In this document: positions 55,043-62,392 of the stretch, one piece after another | How the letters are laid out: the number at the start of each line of letters is the position of its first letter | Position numbering within the stretch: the stretch's first letter is position 1 | NCBI RefSeq assembly: GCF_900101395.1 | Contig: NZ_FMZO01000010.1 | Span: 1-64,000, forward strand | Source: Niabella drilacis | Lineage (GTDB): Bacteria > Bacteroidota > Bacteroidia > Chitinophagales > Chitinophagaceae | Direction: 5' to 3' | DNA: 64,000 nt | Program-made: the position numbers and the translations under genes | The notes under the pieces: model-generated | What the model was told of the DNA's origin: nothing | What the model saw: the letters and a program-made list of their open reading frames with translations, nothing else | Databases searched by the model: none

Positions 55043-56262
55043 TAGGCATCCATTTCACCTGCAATCAGGTTCATGGACGACATTACAACGATCGCATCGC
55101 TCAGCATGGCGCCCTTTACCATTTCGGCATAGGCCTGGTAGTAAATAAAACAGGGTCTTCTGAAATGTACGCGGTAAGGTGTACGTCCCCCGTCGCTGAT
55201 AAAATAGAAACCTAACTCTCCGTTTGCACCTTCCACCGAGTGGTACACTTCGCCCGCCGGCATATTAATTTCTCCCATGATGATCTTAAAATGCCAGATC
55301 AGGGCCTCCATCTTCGTATAAACATCTTTCTTGGGCGGCAGGTAGTACTCCGGTACATCCGCATGGTATACCGTTGCTTCCTCTCCCTTGAGATCATTCA
55401 GCTTTTGCATGGCCTGCTCAATGATACTCAGGCTCTGCCACATTTCCCCGTTACGCACCAGGAAGCGGTCATACGAATCCCCAGTGGAACCTACCGGCAC
55501 CTCAAAATCAAACTCCTCGTAACGGCTGTATGGGGCCACCACACGCACATCATAATCCACGCCCGCGGCCCGGAGGTTGGGCCCGGTAAATCCGTAGTTC
55601 AGGGCCCGCTCCGCACTGATGGGGCCGGCGCCTATTGCCCGTTCCATAAAGATCCGGTTGCGGGTAAACAGGTTCTCAAATTCTTTTAGTACAGCCGGGT
55701 ACTCCTTCAAAAAGCGTTCGATCTTTTCGAAGGCTGTATTGGTAAAATCTCTTTCAAAGCCGCCGATACGGCCAATATTGGTGGTAAGCCGGGAGCCGCA
55801 GATCTCTTCATAGATCTCGTAAACCAGCTCACGGTATTGCATTACGTACAGGAAACCGGTATAGGCGCCGCTATCCACTCCCATAATGGAATTGCAGATG
55901 AGGTGGTCTGTAATACGCGCCAGCTCCATGATGATCACCCGCAGGTAATCTACCCGCCGGGGCACCTGAACGTTCAATAATTTTTCGCAGGTAAGATGCC
56001 AGCCCATATTATTAATAGGGGCCGAGCAATAATTCAGACGGTCTGTAAGCGGTGTGATCTGGTACAGGGGGCGGCGTTCTGCGATCTTTTCAAAAGCCCG
56101 GTGGATGTACCCTACGGTAGAATCAGCAGCAACAATTTTTTCACCATCCAGTTCAATAATGTTCTGGAAGACCCCATGGGTAGCCGGATGCGTGGGACCC
56201 AGGTTCAGTGTAGTTGTTTGTTTCTCTATACTACCACTTGGTAGTAATACGTTGTCGCTCAT
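55042..56262 (-). CDS. nuoD: NADH-quinone oxidoreductase subunit D
   Basis: 406 aa. Forms the quinone site with NuoB. Signatures: LNLGPTHPATHGVFQNIIELDGEKIVAADSTVGYIHRAFEKIAERRPLYQITPLTDRLNYCSAPINNMGWHLTCEKLL, GPISAERALNYGFTGPNLRAAGVDYDVR, and GELGFYFISDGGRTPYRVHFRRPCFIYYQAYAEMVKGAMLSDAIVVMSSMNLIAGEMDA. NuoC and NuoD are separate genes here. The stop overlaps nuoE. Confidence 0.96.
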   Translation of the reverse strand: MSDNVLLPSGSIEKQTTTLNLGPTHPATHGVFQNIIELDGEKIVAADSTVGYIHRAFEKIAERRPLYQITPLTDRLNYCSAPINNMGWHLTCEKLLNVQVPRRVDYLRVIIMELARITDHLICNSIMGVDSGAYTGFLYVMQYRELVYEIYEEICGSRLTTNIGRIGGFERDFTNTAFEKIERFLKEYPAVLKEFENLFTRNRIFMERAIGAGPISAERALNYGFTGPNLRAAGVDYDVRVVAPYSRYEEFDFEVPVGSTGDSYDRFLVRNGEMWQSLSIIEQAMQKLNDLKGEEATVYHADVPEYYLPPKKDVYTKMEALIWHFKIIMGEINMPAGEVYHSVEGANGELGFYFISDGGRTPYRVHFRRPCFIYYQAYAEMVKGAMLSDAIVVMSSMNLIAGEMDA

Positions 56263-56337
56263 AATCGATATTCAAAAATTAACCTGCCTTCTTTCTATTT
56301 TTGCCGCCCGCCGGGGCGTTATCTCTTCAGTTCTTTG

Positions 56338-56526
56338 TTATTTTGACCGCCGGGCCTTTGAAATACTTAACCCCACCAGATAAACCAGGGCGGCTGCGCC
56401 AAATCCTTCTGCAAAACCGGCTACCGCTGCTGATTTGCTTAGCAGGATCAGCAACAGGGAACCTGCGCATCCCATCAGGGCGAGCAAAAACCGGTTCGAT
56501 TGTATCCAGCCAAATATCCTGATCAT
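56338..56526 (-). CDS. Small two-helix membrane protein between nuoC and nuoD
   Basis: 62 aa: MIRIFGWIQSNRFLLALMGCAGSLLLILLSKSAAVAGFAEGFGAAALVYLVGLSISKARRSK. Two predicted transmembrane helices joined by a short Ala/Gly loop and a basic C-terminus. It starts 11 bases after nuoC and ends 75 bases before nuoD, on the same strand, so it is probably translated. An overlapping 83-codon frame is a shadow. I know no complex I subunit of this kind; it may be an unannotated accessory or assembly protein. Confidence 0.6.
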   Translation of the reverse strand: MIRIFGWIQSNRFLLALMGCAGSLLLILLSKSAAVAGFAEGFGAAALVYLVGLSISKARRSK

Positions 56527-56537
56527 TTACTTCGTTT

Positions 56538-57050
56538 TTAAAAACCAGCCCTTCCAAACATCTCATCATCCTTATCAATCCGGCTCTGATCCTCCAGCGG
56601 GTATTCTTTCCGCATGGGAAAGTAATCCATTTCCTCTACATTCAGGATCCGCTTCAGGTTGGGATGACCAACGAAGTTTACGCCATAAAAGTCGTAGGTT
56701 TCCCGCTCCATCCAGTTGGCCCCGGCAAACAGGCCGGTTGCCGTATACACATCCGGCTGCGCAACACTGGCAAATACTTTATAGCGGACCCTCACATTCT
56801 CTTTCAGGTTGTGCAGGTGGTACACCACTGCAATTTCCTGTCCTTTATGATCCGGGTAATGCACTCCGCAGATATCCGTAAGAAAACGGAACTGCAGCGT
56901 ATCTTCTTCCACCAGGAAATTTAGTACTTTAAGGTTTAAATCCTTGTCGGACCGGAAGGTCAGGAGCCCATACGGCTCTTCAAAATCCGTAACCTGGTCA
57001 CCAAACTTCTCAACCAGTTTTTCCTTTATATATTCGTTGGTCAATGCCAT
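56538..57050 (-). CDS. nuoC: NADH-quinone oxidoreductase subunit C
   Basis: 170 aa. Peripheral-arm subunit with no cofactor that stacks on NuoD. Signatures: LKVLNFLVEEDTLQFRFLTDICGVHYPDHKG, VVYHLHNLKENVRVRYKVFASVAQPDVYTATGLFAGANWMERETYDFYGVNFVGHPNLKRILNVEEMDYFPMRKEYPLEDQSRIDKDDEMFGR. The WMERETYDxxGxxFxGHPxLxRIL segment is the family signature. Confidence 0.95.
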   Translation of the reverse strand: MALTNEYIKEKLVEKFGDQVTDFEEPYGLLTFRSDKDLNLKVLNFLVEEDTLQFRFLTDICGVHYPDHKGQEIAVVYHLHNLKENVRVRYKVFASVAQPDVYTATGLFAGANWMERETYDFYGVNFVGHPNLKRILNVEEMDYFPMRKEYPLEDQSRIDKDDEMFGRAGF

Positions 57051-57065
57051 TATAAAAAGACTTTA

Positions 57066-57088
57066 GGTATTCAGTACCCGGTATTCAG
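57066..57088. repeat. Degenerate tandem repeat between nuoB and nuoC
   Basis: GGTATTCAG occurs twice 14 bases apart (57066-57074 and 57080-57088) in a larger degenerate repeat. Confidence 0.45.
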
Positions 57089-57132
57089 ACGGACACCCTG
57101 TGTCTGAAATACCCCATACTAAAAATCTCATA

Positions 57133-57714
57133 CTATTGTATCCCGTAACTTTCCAATAACGCCTTATACTGTTCACTATTTCTTCTGCGCAGGCTTTCCC
57201 TTCCTACCAGGTCCTGGATGCGCATCAGGCCATCTAAAATAGCTTCCGGCCTCGGGGGGCAACCGGGAACATATACATCCACCGGTACCACCTGGTCGAT
57301 ACCCTGCAACACGCTGTAAGTATCAAAGATGCCGCCACTGCTGGCGCAGGCACCTACGGCAATGACCCAGCGGGGCTCGGCCATTTGCAGGTATACCTGT
57401 TTAACCACCGGCCCCATTTTTTTTGCAATGGTACCCATTACCATCAGCAGATCGCACTGGCGGGGAGAAAAGCCTACCCGCTCACTGCCAAAACGGGCAA
57501 TGTCATAATTGGCCCCCATGGTAGCCATAAATTCAATACCACAGCAGGACGTGGCAAAGGGAAGCGGCCAAAGAGAGTTCTTACGCGCCAGTCCTATAAC
57601 ACTGTCCAGCGTTGTTGCAAAAAAACCCTGTCCCTGGTGCCCCTCCGGCATGTTCACCATGCTGATATCGGCCTCAAGCGGTTTTTTCTTAATATTAAAT
57701 GACACAGGTCTCAT
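57133..57714 (-). CDS. nuoB: NADH-quinone oxidoreductase subunit B
   Basis: 193 aa. Holds the N2 [4Fe-4S] cluster that passes electrons to quinone. Ligands: tandem Cys in TSCCGIEFM, GACASSGG and YVPGCPPRPEAILDG. The middle reads NYDIARFGSERVGFSPRQCDLLMVMGTIAKKMGPVVKQVYLQMAEPRWVIAVG. Start MRPVSFNIKKKPLEADISMVNMPEG; the second in-frame ATG could also serve. A 115-base spacer separates it from nuoA. Confidence 0.96.
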   Translation of the reverse strand: MRPVSFNIKKKPLEADISMVNMPEGHQGQGFFATTLDSVIGLARKNSLWPLPFATSCCGIEFMATMGANYDIARFGSERVGFSPRQCDLLMVMGTIAKKMGPVVKQVYLQMAEPRWVIAVGACASSGGIFDTYSVLQGIDQVVPVDVYVPGCPPRPEAILDGLMRIQDLVGRESLRRRNSEQYKALLESYGIQ

Positions 57715-57829
57715 AAATCAATTTGAAAATTTGTCTGATGGACTACCGGAGCGGTTCTATGAACCTTCGGAAAAATTAGAGCTTCGAAAATGGCAATTGA
57801 GATACCAGCGTATTTTCAAATTACCCTCT

Positions 57830-58222
57830 TTAATCTTCCCACTTCAGGGCTCCGCGCTTGATAATGTAAATAAATCCGCACAGGAAAAACGCCACAAATA
57901 GCAGTACCGCATAAAACCCCTCCCAGCCAAGCTCTCTGAAATTTACCGCATAGGGATAAAAAAAGATCACTTCCACATCAAACAACACAAAAAGAATGGC
58001 CGTAAGGAAATATTTGATCGCGATGGGCTGCCGGGCCTCTCCATGCGATTCAATACCGCTGGCAAAATTTTGCAGTTTATCCGCAGTCCTTCTTTTAGGG
58101 CCCAGCAGGTGGGTAACCCCCATCAGGGTAACAATCATTCCTGCCGCAAATAAGATCTGTAATCCTATGGGCAGGTAAGAGCCTGAAGTGTCTAAATTCG
58201 TCTGTATCGCTAAGTTAACCAT
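57830..58222 (-). CDS. nuoA: NADH-quinone oxidoreductase subunit A
   Basis: 130 aa from ATG 58222 (MVNLAIQTNLDTSGSYLPIGLQILFAAGMIVTLMGVTHLLGPKRR). Three helices, with the family signature KLQNFASGIESHGEARQPIAIKYFLTAILFVLFDVEVIFFYPYAV. The start upstream at 58264 is excluded because the exact promoter box lies between. First gene of the 14-subunit operon. Confidence 0.95.
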   Translation of the reverse strand: MVNLAIQTNLDTSGSYLPIGLQILFAAGMIVTLMGVTHLLGPKRRTADKLQNFASGIESHGEARQPIAIKYFLTAILFVLFDVEVIFFYPYAVNFRELGWEGFYAVLLFVAFFLCGFIYIIKRGALKWED

Positions 58223-58239
58223 CTCAATTACGCAATAAG

Positions 58240-58247
58240 CAAAAATA
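58240..58247 (-). promoter_or_regulatory. Promoter -7 box of the nuo operon
   Basis: Minus-strand TATTTTTG, an exact TAnnTTTG followed by C, about 18 bases before the nuoA ATG. No TTG at the normal -33 spacing. Confidence 0.5.
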
Positions 58248-58290
58248 AGGTAACCATTTAACAAATCCTTTTTTTAAGGGTTAAAAAGCA

Positions 58291-58320
58291 AACAGCCCCG
58301 AAAAAAATCCGGAGCTGTTC
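58291..58320. terminator. Terminator-like hairpin, copy 1
   Basis: AACAGCCCCG pairs with CGGAGCTGTT across an A-rich loop. On the minus strand it is followed by a T-rich tail. Copy 2 at 59205 is identical except for one A. The two copies flank the regulator/peptide cassette. Confidence 0.6.
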
Positions 58321-58377
58321 AAAAACTTTTGTACCTTAATAATCTGTTAATGGAAAACAATACCAAAATCATTGCTT

Positions 58378-58701
58378 ATGTCCCTTTTAAGCCAGTTGAA
58401 AAGATTAATATTTGTCGATTGCCTGATACGTAAAAAAGCTACAGGTACTCCTGAAAAGTTCGCCGAAAAAAACAGATTAAGTCGCAGTCATTTAATGAAT
58501 ATTATAAAAGACATGAAAGACTTAGGTTACCCTATCAAGTATAGCAGGAATTTTCAAACTTATTACTATGATGATGATGAAAAGATCCCTGAAATCTCGT
58601 TCTCAAAAATACAACTCTTAAGCCGCGCCGAATTGAGTAATATCGGTCAAGAGGCAAATAATCTTTGTTTTTCCGATAAAAACATCTTTGAAAAATGTTA
58701 A
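58378..58701 (+). CDS. Winged-HTH-like transcriptional regulator
   Basis: 107 aa from ATG 58378 (MSLLSQLKRLIFVDCLIRKKATGTPEKFAEKNRLSRSHLMNIIKDMKDLGYPIKYSRNFQTYYYDDD). The first ~65 residues form an HTH: TPEKFAEKNRLSRSHLMNIIKDM is the recognition helix region, followed by a beta-wing (YPIKYSRNFQTYYY). The rest has no recognised sensor domain. It is A+T-richer than its neighbours. It is followed 94 bases later by a double-glycine peptide gene, so I infer it controls that gene. HTH genes of this sort occur beside such peptide genes in other Bacteroidota. Confidence 0.75.
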   Translation: MSLLSQLKRLIFVDCLIRKKATGTPEKFAEKNRLSRSHLMNIIKDMKDLGYPIKYSRNFQTYYYDDDEKIPEISFSKIQLLSRAELSNIGQEANNLCFSDKNIFEKC

Positions 58702-58795
58702 ACATTCGTTAAACACCCCCCATCTACTTATATTGGACGGAAGTATTCAATTTTCGTGTTGTCAATTAAATTTTTTTATTCTAAATGTTACAATC

Positions 58796-59053
58796 ATGAA
58801 AAAACTAAAATTAAGGCTGACGGAATCGGGGACCTTGGAGATTCTAACAAGAGAACAGCTGAAAAAGATTTTGGGGGGAAATGGCAGTGGCGGTAGTGGC
58901 GGCAGTGGTAGAGATTGCCCTTGTGGCGCCTCCTGTTCCCATACTGTTACTGTCCTTGGACATACAGAAACATTTGTAGGAACCTGTAAATCTGAGATGA
59001 TCGATCCGGATGGAAACAGTGTTCCCGGAGGACCCTGCTTTTGCAGCGTATAG
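58796..59053 (+). CDS. Double-glycine-leader cysteine-rich peptide (bacteriocin/RiPP-like precursor)
   Basis: 85 aa from ATG 58796. Leader residues 1-28: MKKLKLRLTESGTLEILTREQ, then LKKILGG, a typical double-Gly cleavage site for C39-type ABC peptidases. The core after residue 28 has a Gly/Ser spacer and six Cys at 41, 43, 47, 64, 81 and 83 (GRDCPCGASCS, VGTCKSE, GGPCFCSV), plus one His/Thr-rich stretch. Such GG-leader Cys-rich peptides occur in the Bacteroidota as candidate RiPP or bacteriocin precursors. No modifying enzyme or dedicated transporter lies near. The frame is open upstream to 58688, but only from 58796 is there a leader. Confidence 0.75.
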   Translation: MKKLKLRLTESGTLEILTREQLKKILGGNGSGGSGGSGRDCPCGASCSHTVTVLGHTETFVGTCKSEMIDPDGNSVPGGPCFCSV

Positions 59054-59090
59054 TCAGATTGATATTTTATCACTTTAACACTTACAATTT

Positions 59091-59124
59091 GCGCTCGTCT
59101 CTCGATTGACGGGCGCTCTTTATT
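59091..59124 (+). terminator. Terminator of the peptide gene
   Basis: GCGCTCGTC (59091-59099) pairs with GACGGGCGC (59108-59116), a 9-bp stem with one G-U pair and an 8-base loop, followed by TCTTTATT. Confidence 0.7.
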
Positions 59125-59204
59125 GAAGGCCCCACCCCATAACCTTCCCTGCATTGACAAATCCTATTCCACATTAGCAATAATTCGAACTTACCAATTA
59201 TAGA

Positions 59205-59233
59205 AACAGCCCCGAAAAAATCCGGAGCTGTTC
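59205..59233. terminator. Terminator-like hairpin, copy 2
   Basis: Same hairpin as 58291-58320 with one A fewer in the loop. It lies 22 bases after the stop of the TPR gene at 59256 and may terminate that gene on the minus strand. Confidence 0.6.
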
Positions 59234-59255
59234 TTTAAGATAAAAATAGGTTTCG

Positions 59256-61004
59256 TTATTTCTGACCGCCGGTAGTATCCTTTTTGGGTGGAGTAGCGCT
59301 CGTAGTATCCTTGGTTCCCGCCGCCTGGCCATTACCTGCCGCCGGTTTGGAGTTCATTTTACTTACCTGGTCAATGTACCCTTGTACCTGTTGCTTCATA
59401 TCGTCGCTCGGCGCATTTTCCAGTGCCACATTCAAATACTTCAACCCGGTCTCCTTATCGCTTTTTTCATTTACATAGTAGGTGGATAGCACTGAGGCTG
59501 CAGTAAAGGCGTTGATCTTAGCATCCCTTGCAGTGTCCTTTTGAGAGAATGCTACCAGTTTTTCTGCATCCGGGATCAGGATATTCTTTGCATTCGCAGA
59601 ATCGAAGAAACGGCTATTTTTAAACGCCCATAGATAGCCATAGTTTACATCCGGGAATTTGGTGCGCATAGCATCGAATACTTTCCAGGACTTTTCATAT
59701 TCCTTTCCCTGAAAGTATGCGCGGTAACCTGCATCAAAAAAGTCGTTAATAGTGGGATTAGGCTTGATCTCAAGGATCTTGCTCAGCATATCGCCTTGCA
59801 AGCCATACTGTTTCTTATCTGCAAAGAACTTGGCAGCTTCCTGCAGCATTTTTACCCTGCCGGCAACCGTGGTATCTGCCTTCAGCCCTTCTTCATAAGC
59901 CTGCATCACTTCGTTTTCTTTACCGGGAGTGGCCGCATAAACGGTTGCCTTCAGGTTGTAGTCCAGCGGATCCAGGTCATCCTTATCTGCCTTTTCGAAG
60001 AATTTCTCCATATAGGGAAGGGCCGATTTAGCATCTCCTTTGTCCACATAACTCCATGCTAACAGTTTGTACAATTTCGGCTTAACAAGATCTCCCATTT
60101 TTTGCAGAATGCCGGTACCGGAGGTGATCGCCTGGTCGTATTTTTTCTCCAGGTAAAAGGTTTGTGCCTTATAATAGTCGTTCCAGGGGCTGGGATCAGA
60201 GTTGGCAATGATCTTGTCTGCAACGGCATTGGCACCTGCATAATCTCCGGTACCTATTTTATGTTCATACAACGCATCATAGGCGGGCGTATAACCGGGA
60301 TTAGCAGCAATAGCTTTATCAATATTCTGCAAATAAAGATCATAGTTCCGCTGCGATTTAAAGATCAGCCCGTTTTTCAGGTATGCTTTTGCAAACGAAG
60401 GCTCTGCAGCCACAGCATCACTGTAGGCGCTGAACGCAGCGGTACCATCACCTGGCTTTGCTTTGCGGTAAGCATCACCCAGGTTGGTAAGGATATCCGC
60501 CCTCAGCCAGTTATTCTTTGTTTTTTCGGTTTCCGCTTTTGCCTCTTCCAGTTTCTGAACGGCATAGTTGATATCGCCGATCTTATCAATATTATTATAT
60601 TCCTTGGCAATAGCAGCACCCACCGCATTCAGGATCTCCGGATCGTTCCCCTTACGGCCTTTACTGGCGGCTAACGCTGCATCAAAGCTTTGCTTGGCCT
60701 CATCTGCTTTTCCTGCTATCAGCTGCAACTGGCCTTTTGCCGCCAGCAGCCACGCATCATTGGGCTTTGCAGCCAGGGCCTTATCCAGCGCCTGCTGTGC
60801 GCCCGCTTTATCCTGGTTCTCAATATCTGCACGAACCAGCCAGTAGGTTGCTTCTGGTTTATCGCCCTGCTTTTCAAAAATTGCTTTTGCCCCCAGCACT
60901 TTTCCCGAGTACAATGCTTTTACACCATCCTGTATGGACTGCGCATTTACTGCTACCCCCAGGACTGCTGTAAGTGCTAAAAGGCGGAGTTTTTTGTTGA
61001 TCAT
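59256..61004 (-). CDS. TPR-repeat protein, secreted or periplasmic
   Basis: 582 aa with a signal peptide (LRLLALTAVLGVAVNAQ). The body is a long run of TPR-like repeats (GAQQALDKALAAKPNDAWLLAAKGQLQLIAGKADEAKQSFDAALAASKG, AFSAYSDAVAAEPSFAKAYLKNGLIFKSQRNYDLYLQNIDKAIAANPGYTPAYDALYEHKIGTGDY and more), ending in a Thr/Asp/Lys tail. This TPR protein is the usual last gene of the exbB-exbD-exbD-tonB-pstS-TPR cluster of this phylum, but here the TonB half lies 20 kb away. 59 bases after the PstS-like gene. Confidence 0.87.
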   Translation of the reverse strand: MINKKLRLLALTAVLGVAVNAQSIQDGVKALYSGKVLGAKAIFEKQGDKPEATYWLVRADIENQDKAGAQQALDKALAAKPNDAWLLAAKGQLQLIAGKADEAKQSFDAALAASKGRKGNDPEILNAVGAAIAKEYNNIDKIGDINYAVQKLEEAKAETEKTKNNWLRADILTNLGDAYRKAKPGDGTAAFSAYSDAVAAEPSFAKAYLKNGLIFKSQRNYDLYLQNIDKAIAANPGYTPAYDALYEHKIGTGDYAGANAVADKIIANSDPSPWNDYYKAQTFYLEKKYDQAITSGTGILQKMGDLVKPKLYKLLAWSYVDKGDAKSALPYMEKFFEKADKDDLDPLDYNLKATVYAATPGKENEVMQAYEEGLKADTTVAGRVKMLQEAAKFFADKKQYGLQGDMLSKILEIKPNPTINDFFDAGYRAYFQGKEYEKSWKVFDAMRTKFPDVNYGYLWAFKNSRFFDSANAKNILIPDAEKLVAFSQKDTARDAKINAFTAASVLSTYYVNEKSDKETGLKYLNVALENAPSDDMKQQVQGYIDQVSKMNSKPAAGNGQAAGTKDTTSATPPKKDTTGGQK

Positions 61005-61063
61005 TTTTCTAATTTTATTTTACCAGTAAATAATAGATTTGTAAATATAACCTTTTTTAAATT

Positions 61064-61990
61064 CTATTCTTTTGTTTGCGCCGGCCGGATGAGAAAACTC
61101 CGCCGTCCCGGCATTAAATACGCCCGTTTAAAGATCAGCTGCCCGATCTCCCCTGCCACAAATTCTGCAAACCCTGTGCCCAATCCTCTATGTCCCTCTT
61201 TCAATATATACACCAGGTCTCTTGTCATCGGGTAGCGCTTGGTATAGATATTTGCCTGTACCGGTAAGACATACCTGCCGGGTTTATCGCTGCTTTCCAG
61301 CTGCACAATCTTAACTTTTTTTAAAAAGCTTAACTGTTCGGCATCATCCTTATTCCCGATCCAGCTTACCCCAATAAAACCGATGGCATTGGGGTTGCCG
61401 GCAACAAACTGGATCACCGAATCGCTGGTATTGGCCCCCATCGCATCAGACGTCATCTTCTGTCCCTTTAATACACTATCCAGCAGGAAGCGGACCGTGC
61501 TGGTGGCGGACAATCCATCCAAAACAGGTTTCAGCGGCTTCGTATATGTTCCGGTAAGGATCATTTTTATCTCCTCCATCGACAGTAAGGTGTCCCTGGA
61601 AGAAGGATTTACAATAACAGCAACTGCATCCCGCGCAACAGGCAATTGTTTTACCACCAGGTGCAGGGAATCTACAACTGACTGAAGCTGTTCATCCGAC
61701 AGCTTTACCGTAGAAATCACCATGCGGATACTGTCATTAAACAGGTCGGCCACACATTCGGACTCCGGCTTGTACTGAACATTGATCTTTGTACTGTCGT
61801 TATTGGACTCGTATACCTGAACCAATGCATCTACAATAGGCCGGAAGGATTCATCGGCACTGATGGTGATCCTTCCCTTTTTAGGCGTGTCGGTAAACTG
61901 CCGGGCCCCGCCGCTACCCGATGAGCAGGAGAAGACCACCACCATCATCACCAGCACAGAACCTAATATTACGAAGCGTAACCTGCTCAT
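61064..61990 (-). CDS. PstS-like substrate-binding lipoprotein
   Basis: 308 aa from ATG 61990 (MSRLRFVILGSVLVMMVVVFSCSS): lipoprotein signal with lipobox FSC. The body is a periplasmic-binding-protein fold of the PstS type (GRITISADESFRPIVDALVQVYESNNDSTKINVQYKPESECVADLFNDSIRMVISTVKLSD, VARDAVAVIVNPSSRDTLLSMEEIKMILTGTYTKPLKPVLDG, QFVAGNPNAIGFIGVSWIGN). It lacks a permease partner and is unlikely to import phosphate alone; it may act in the TonB cluster. Next gene upstream is 4 bases away. Confidence 0.82.
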   Translation of the reverse strand: MSRLRFVILGSVLVMMVVVFSCSSGSGGARQFTDTPKKGRITISADESFRPIVDALVQVYESNNDSTKINVQYKPESECVADLFNDSIRMVISTVKLSDEQLQSVVDSLHLVVKQLPVARDAVAVIVNPSSRDTLLSMEEIKMILTGTYTKPLKPVLDGLSATSTVRFLLDSVLKGQKMTSDAMGANTSDSVIQFVAGNPNAIGFIGVSWIGNKDDAEQLSFLKKVKIVQLESSDKPGRYVLPVQANIYTKRYPMTRDLVYILKEGHRGLGTGFAEFVAGEIGQLIFKRAYLMPGRRSFLIRPAQTKE

Positions 61991-61994
61991 TTCT

Positions 61995-62249
61995 CTATTT
62001 AAAATAATTTTTCCTGTATCCCCTGTAAATCCGCCAGCTGCCATAAACAACAAACAACGCTCCTAACAACAAATCTATTGTGTCTGGCGGAAACCGTTTA
62101 TTCAAGGCCAGGTCAAACCGGTGCCGCACCAATAAAAATATGCCCACAAAGATGATCACTGTACCCATCGCATAATCCAGCACGGATCGCATGCCCGCAA
62201 CCTGTTTATTCCTTCGCCTTTCATAATCTTCGTTTGATTTTACAGTCAT
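61995..62249 (-). CDS. Small membrane protein of the PstS/TPR cluster
   Basis: 84 aa from ATG 62249 (MTVKSNEDYERRRNKQVAGMRSVLDYAMGTVIIFVGIFLLVRHRFDLALNKRFPPDTIDLLLGALFVVYGSWRIYRGYRKNYFK). Two transmembrane helices, basic loops. No known function. Separated from the PstS-like gene by 4 bases, so certainly co-expressed. The open frame reaches 62297, but the ATG at 62249 gives the clean N-terminus. Confidence 0.7.
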   Translation of the reverse strand: MTVKSNEDYERRRNKQVAGMRSVLDYAMGTVIIFVGIFLLVRHRFDLALNKRFPPDTIDLLLGALFVVYGSWRIYRGYRKNYFK

Positions 62250-62392
62250 ATCGTTGATGAGGAGCGGCAATTTATTGATTTTTCTAATTAGATACAAAAT
62301 TTTAAAATTCCATAATACGGCGGCCCTTTAAAGAATTAAGCTCCTGTTAAAAACCGGCACTCTTTGAATTTAATGTTATATTTATTGATTGT

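Noticed and set aside
56327-56578. 83-codon minus-strand frame in the nuoC-nuoD gap
   Set aside because: Overlaps the 62-aa two-helix frame, is hydrophilic and lacks a membrane profile.
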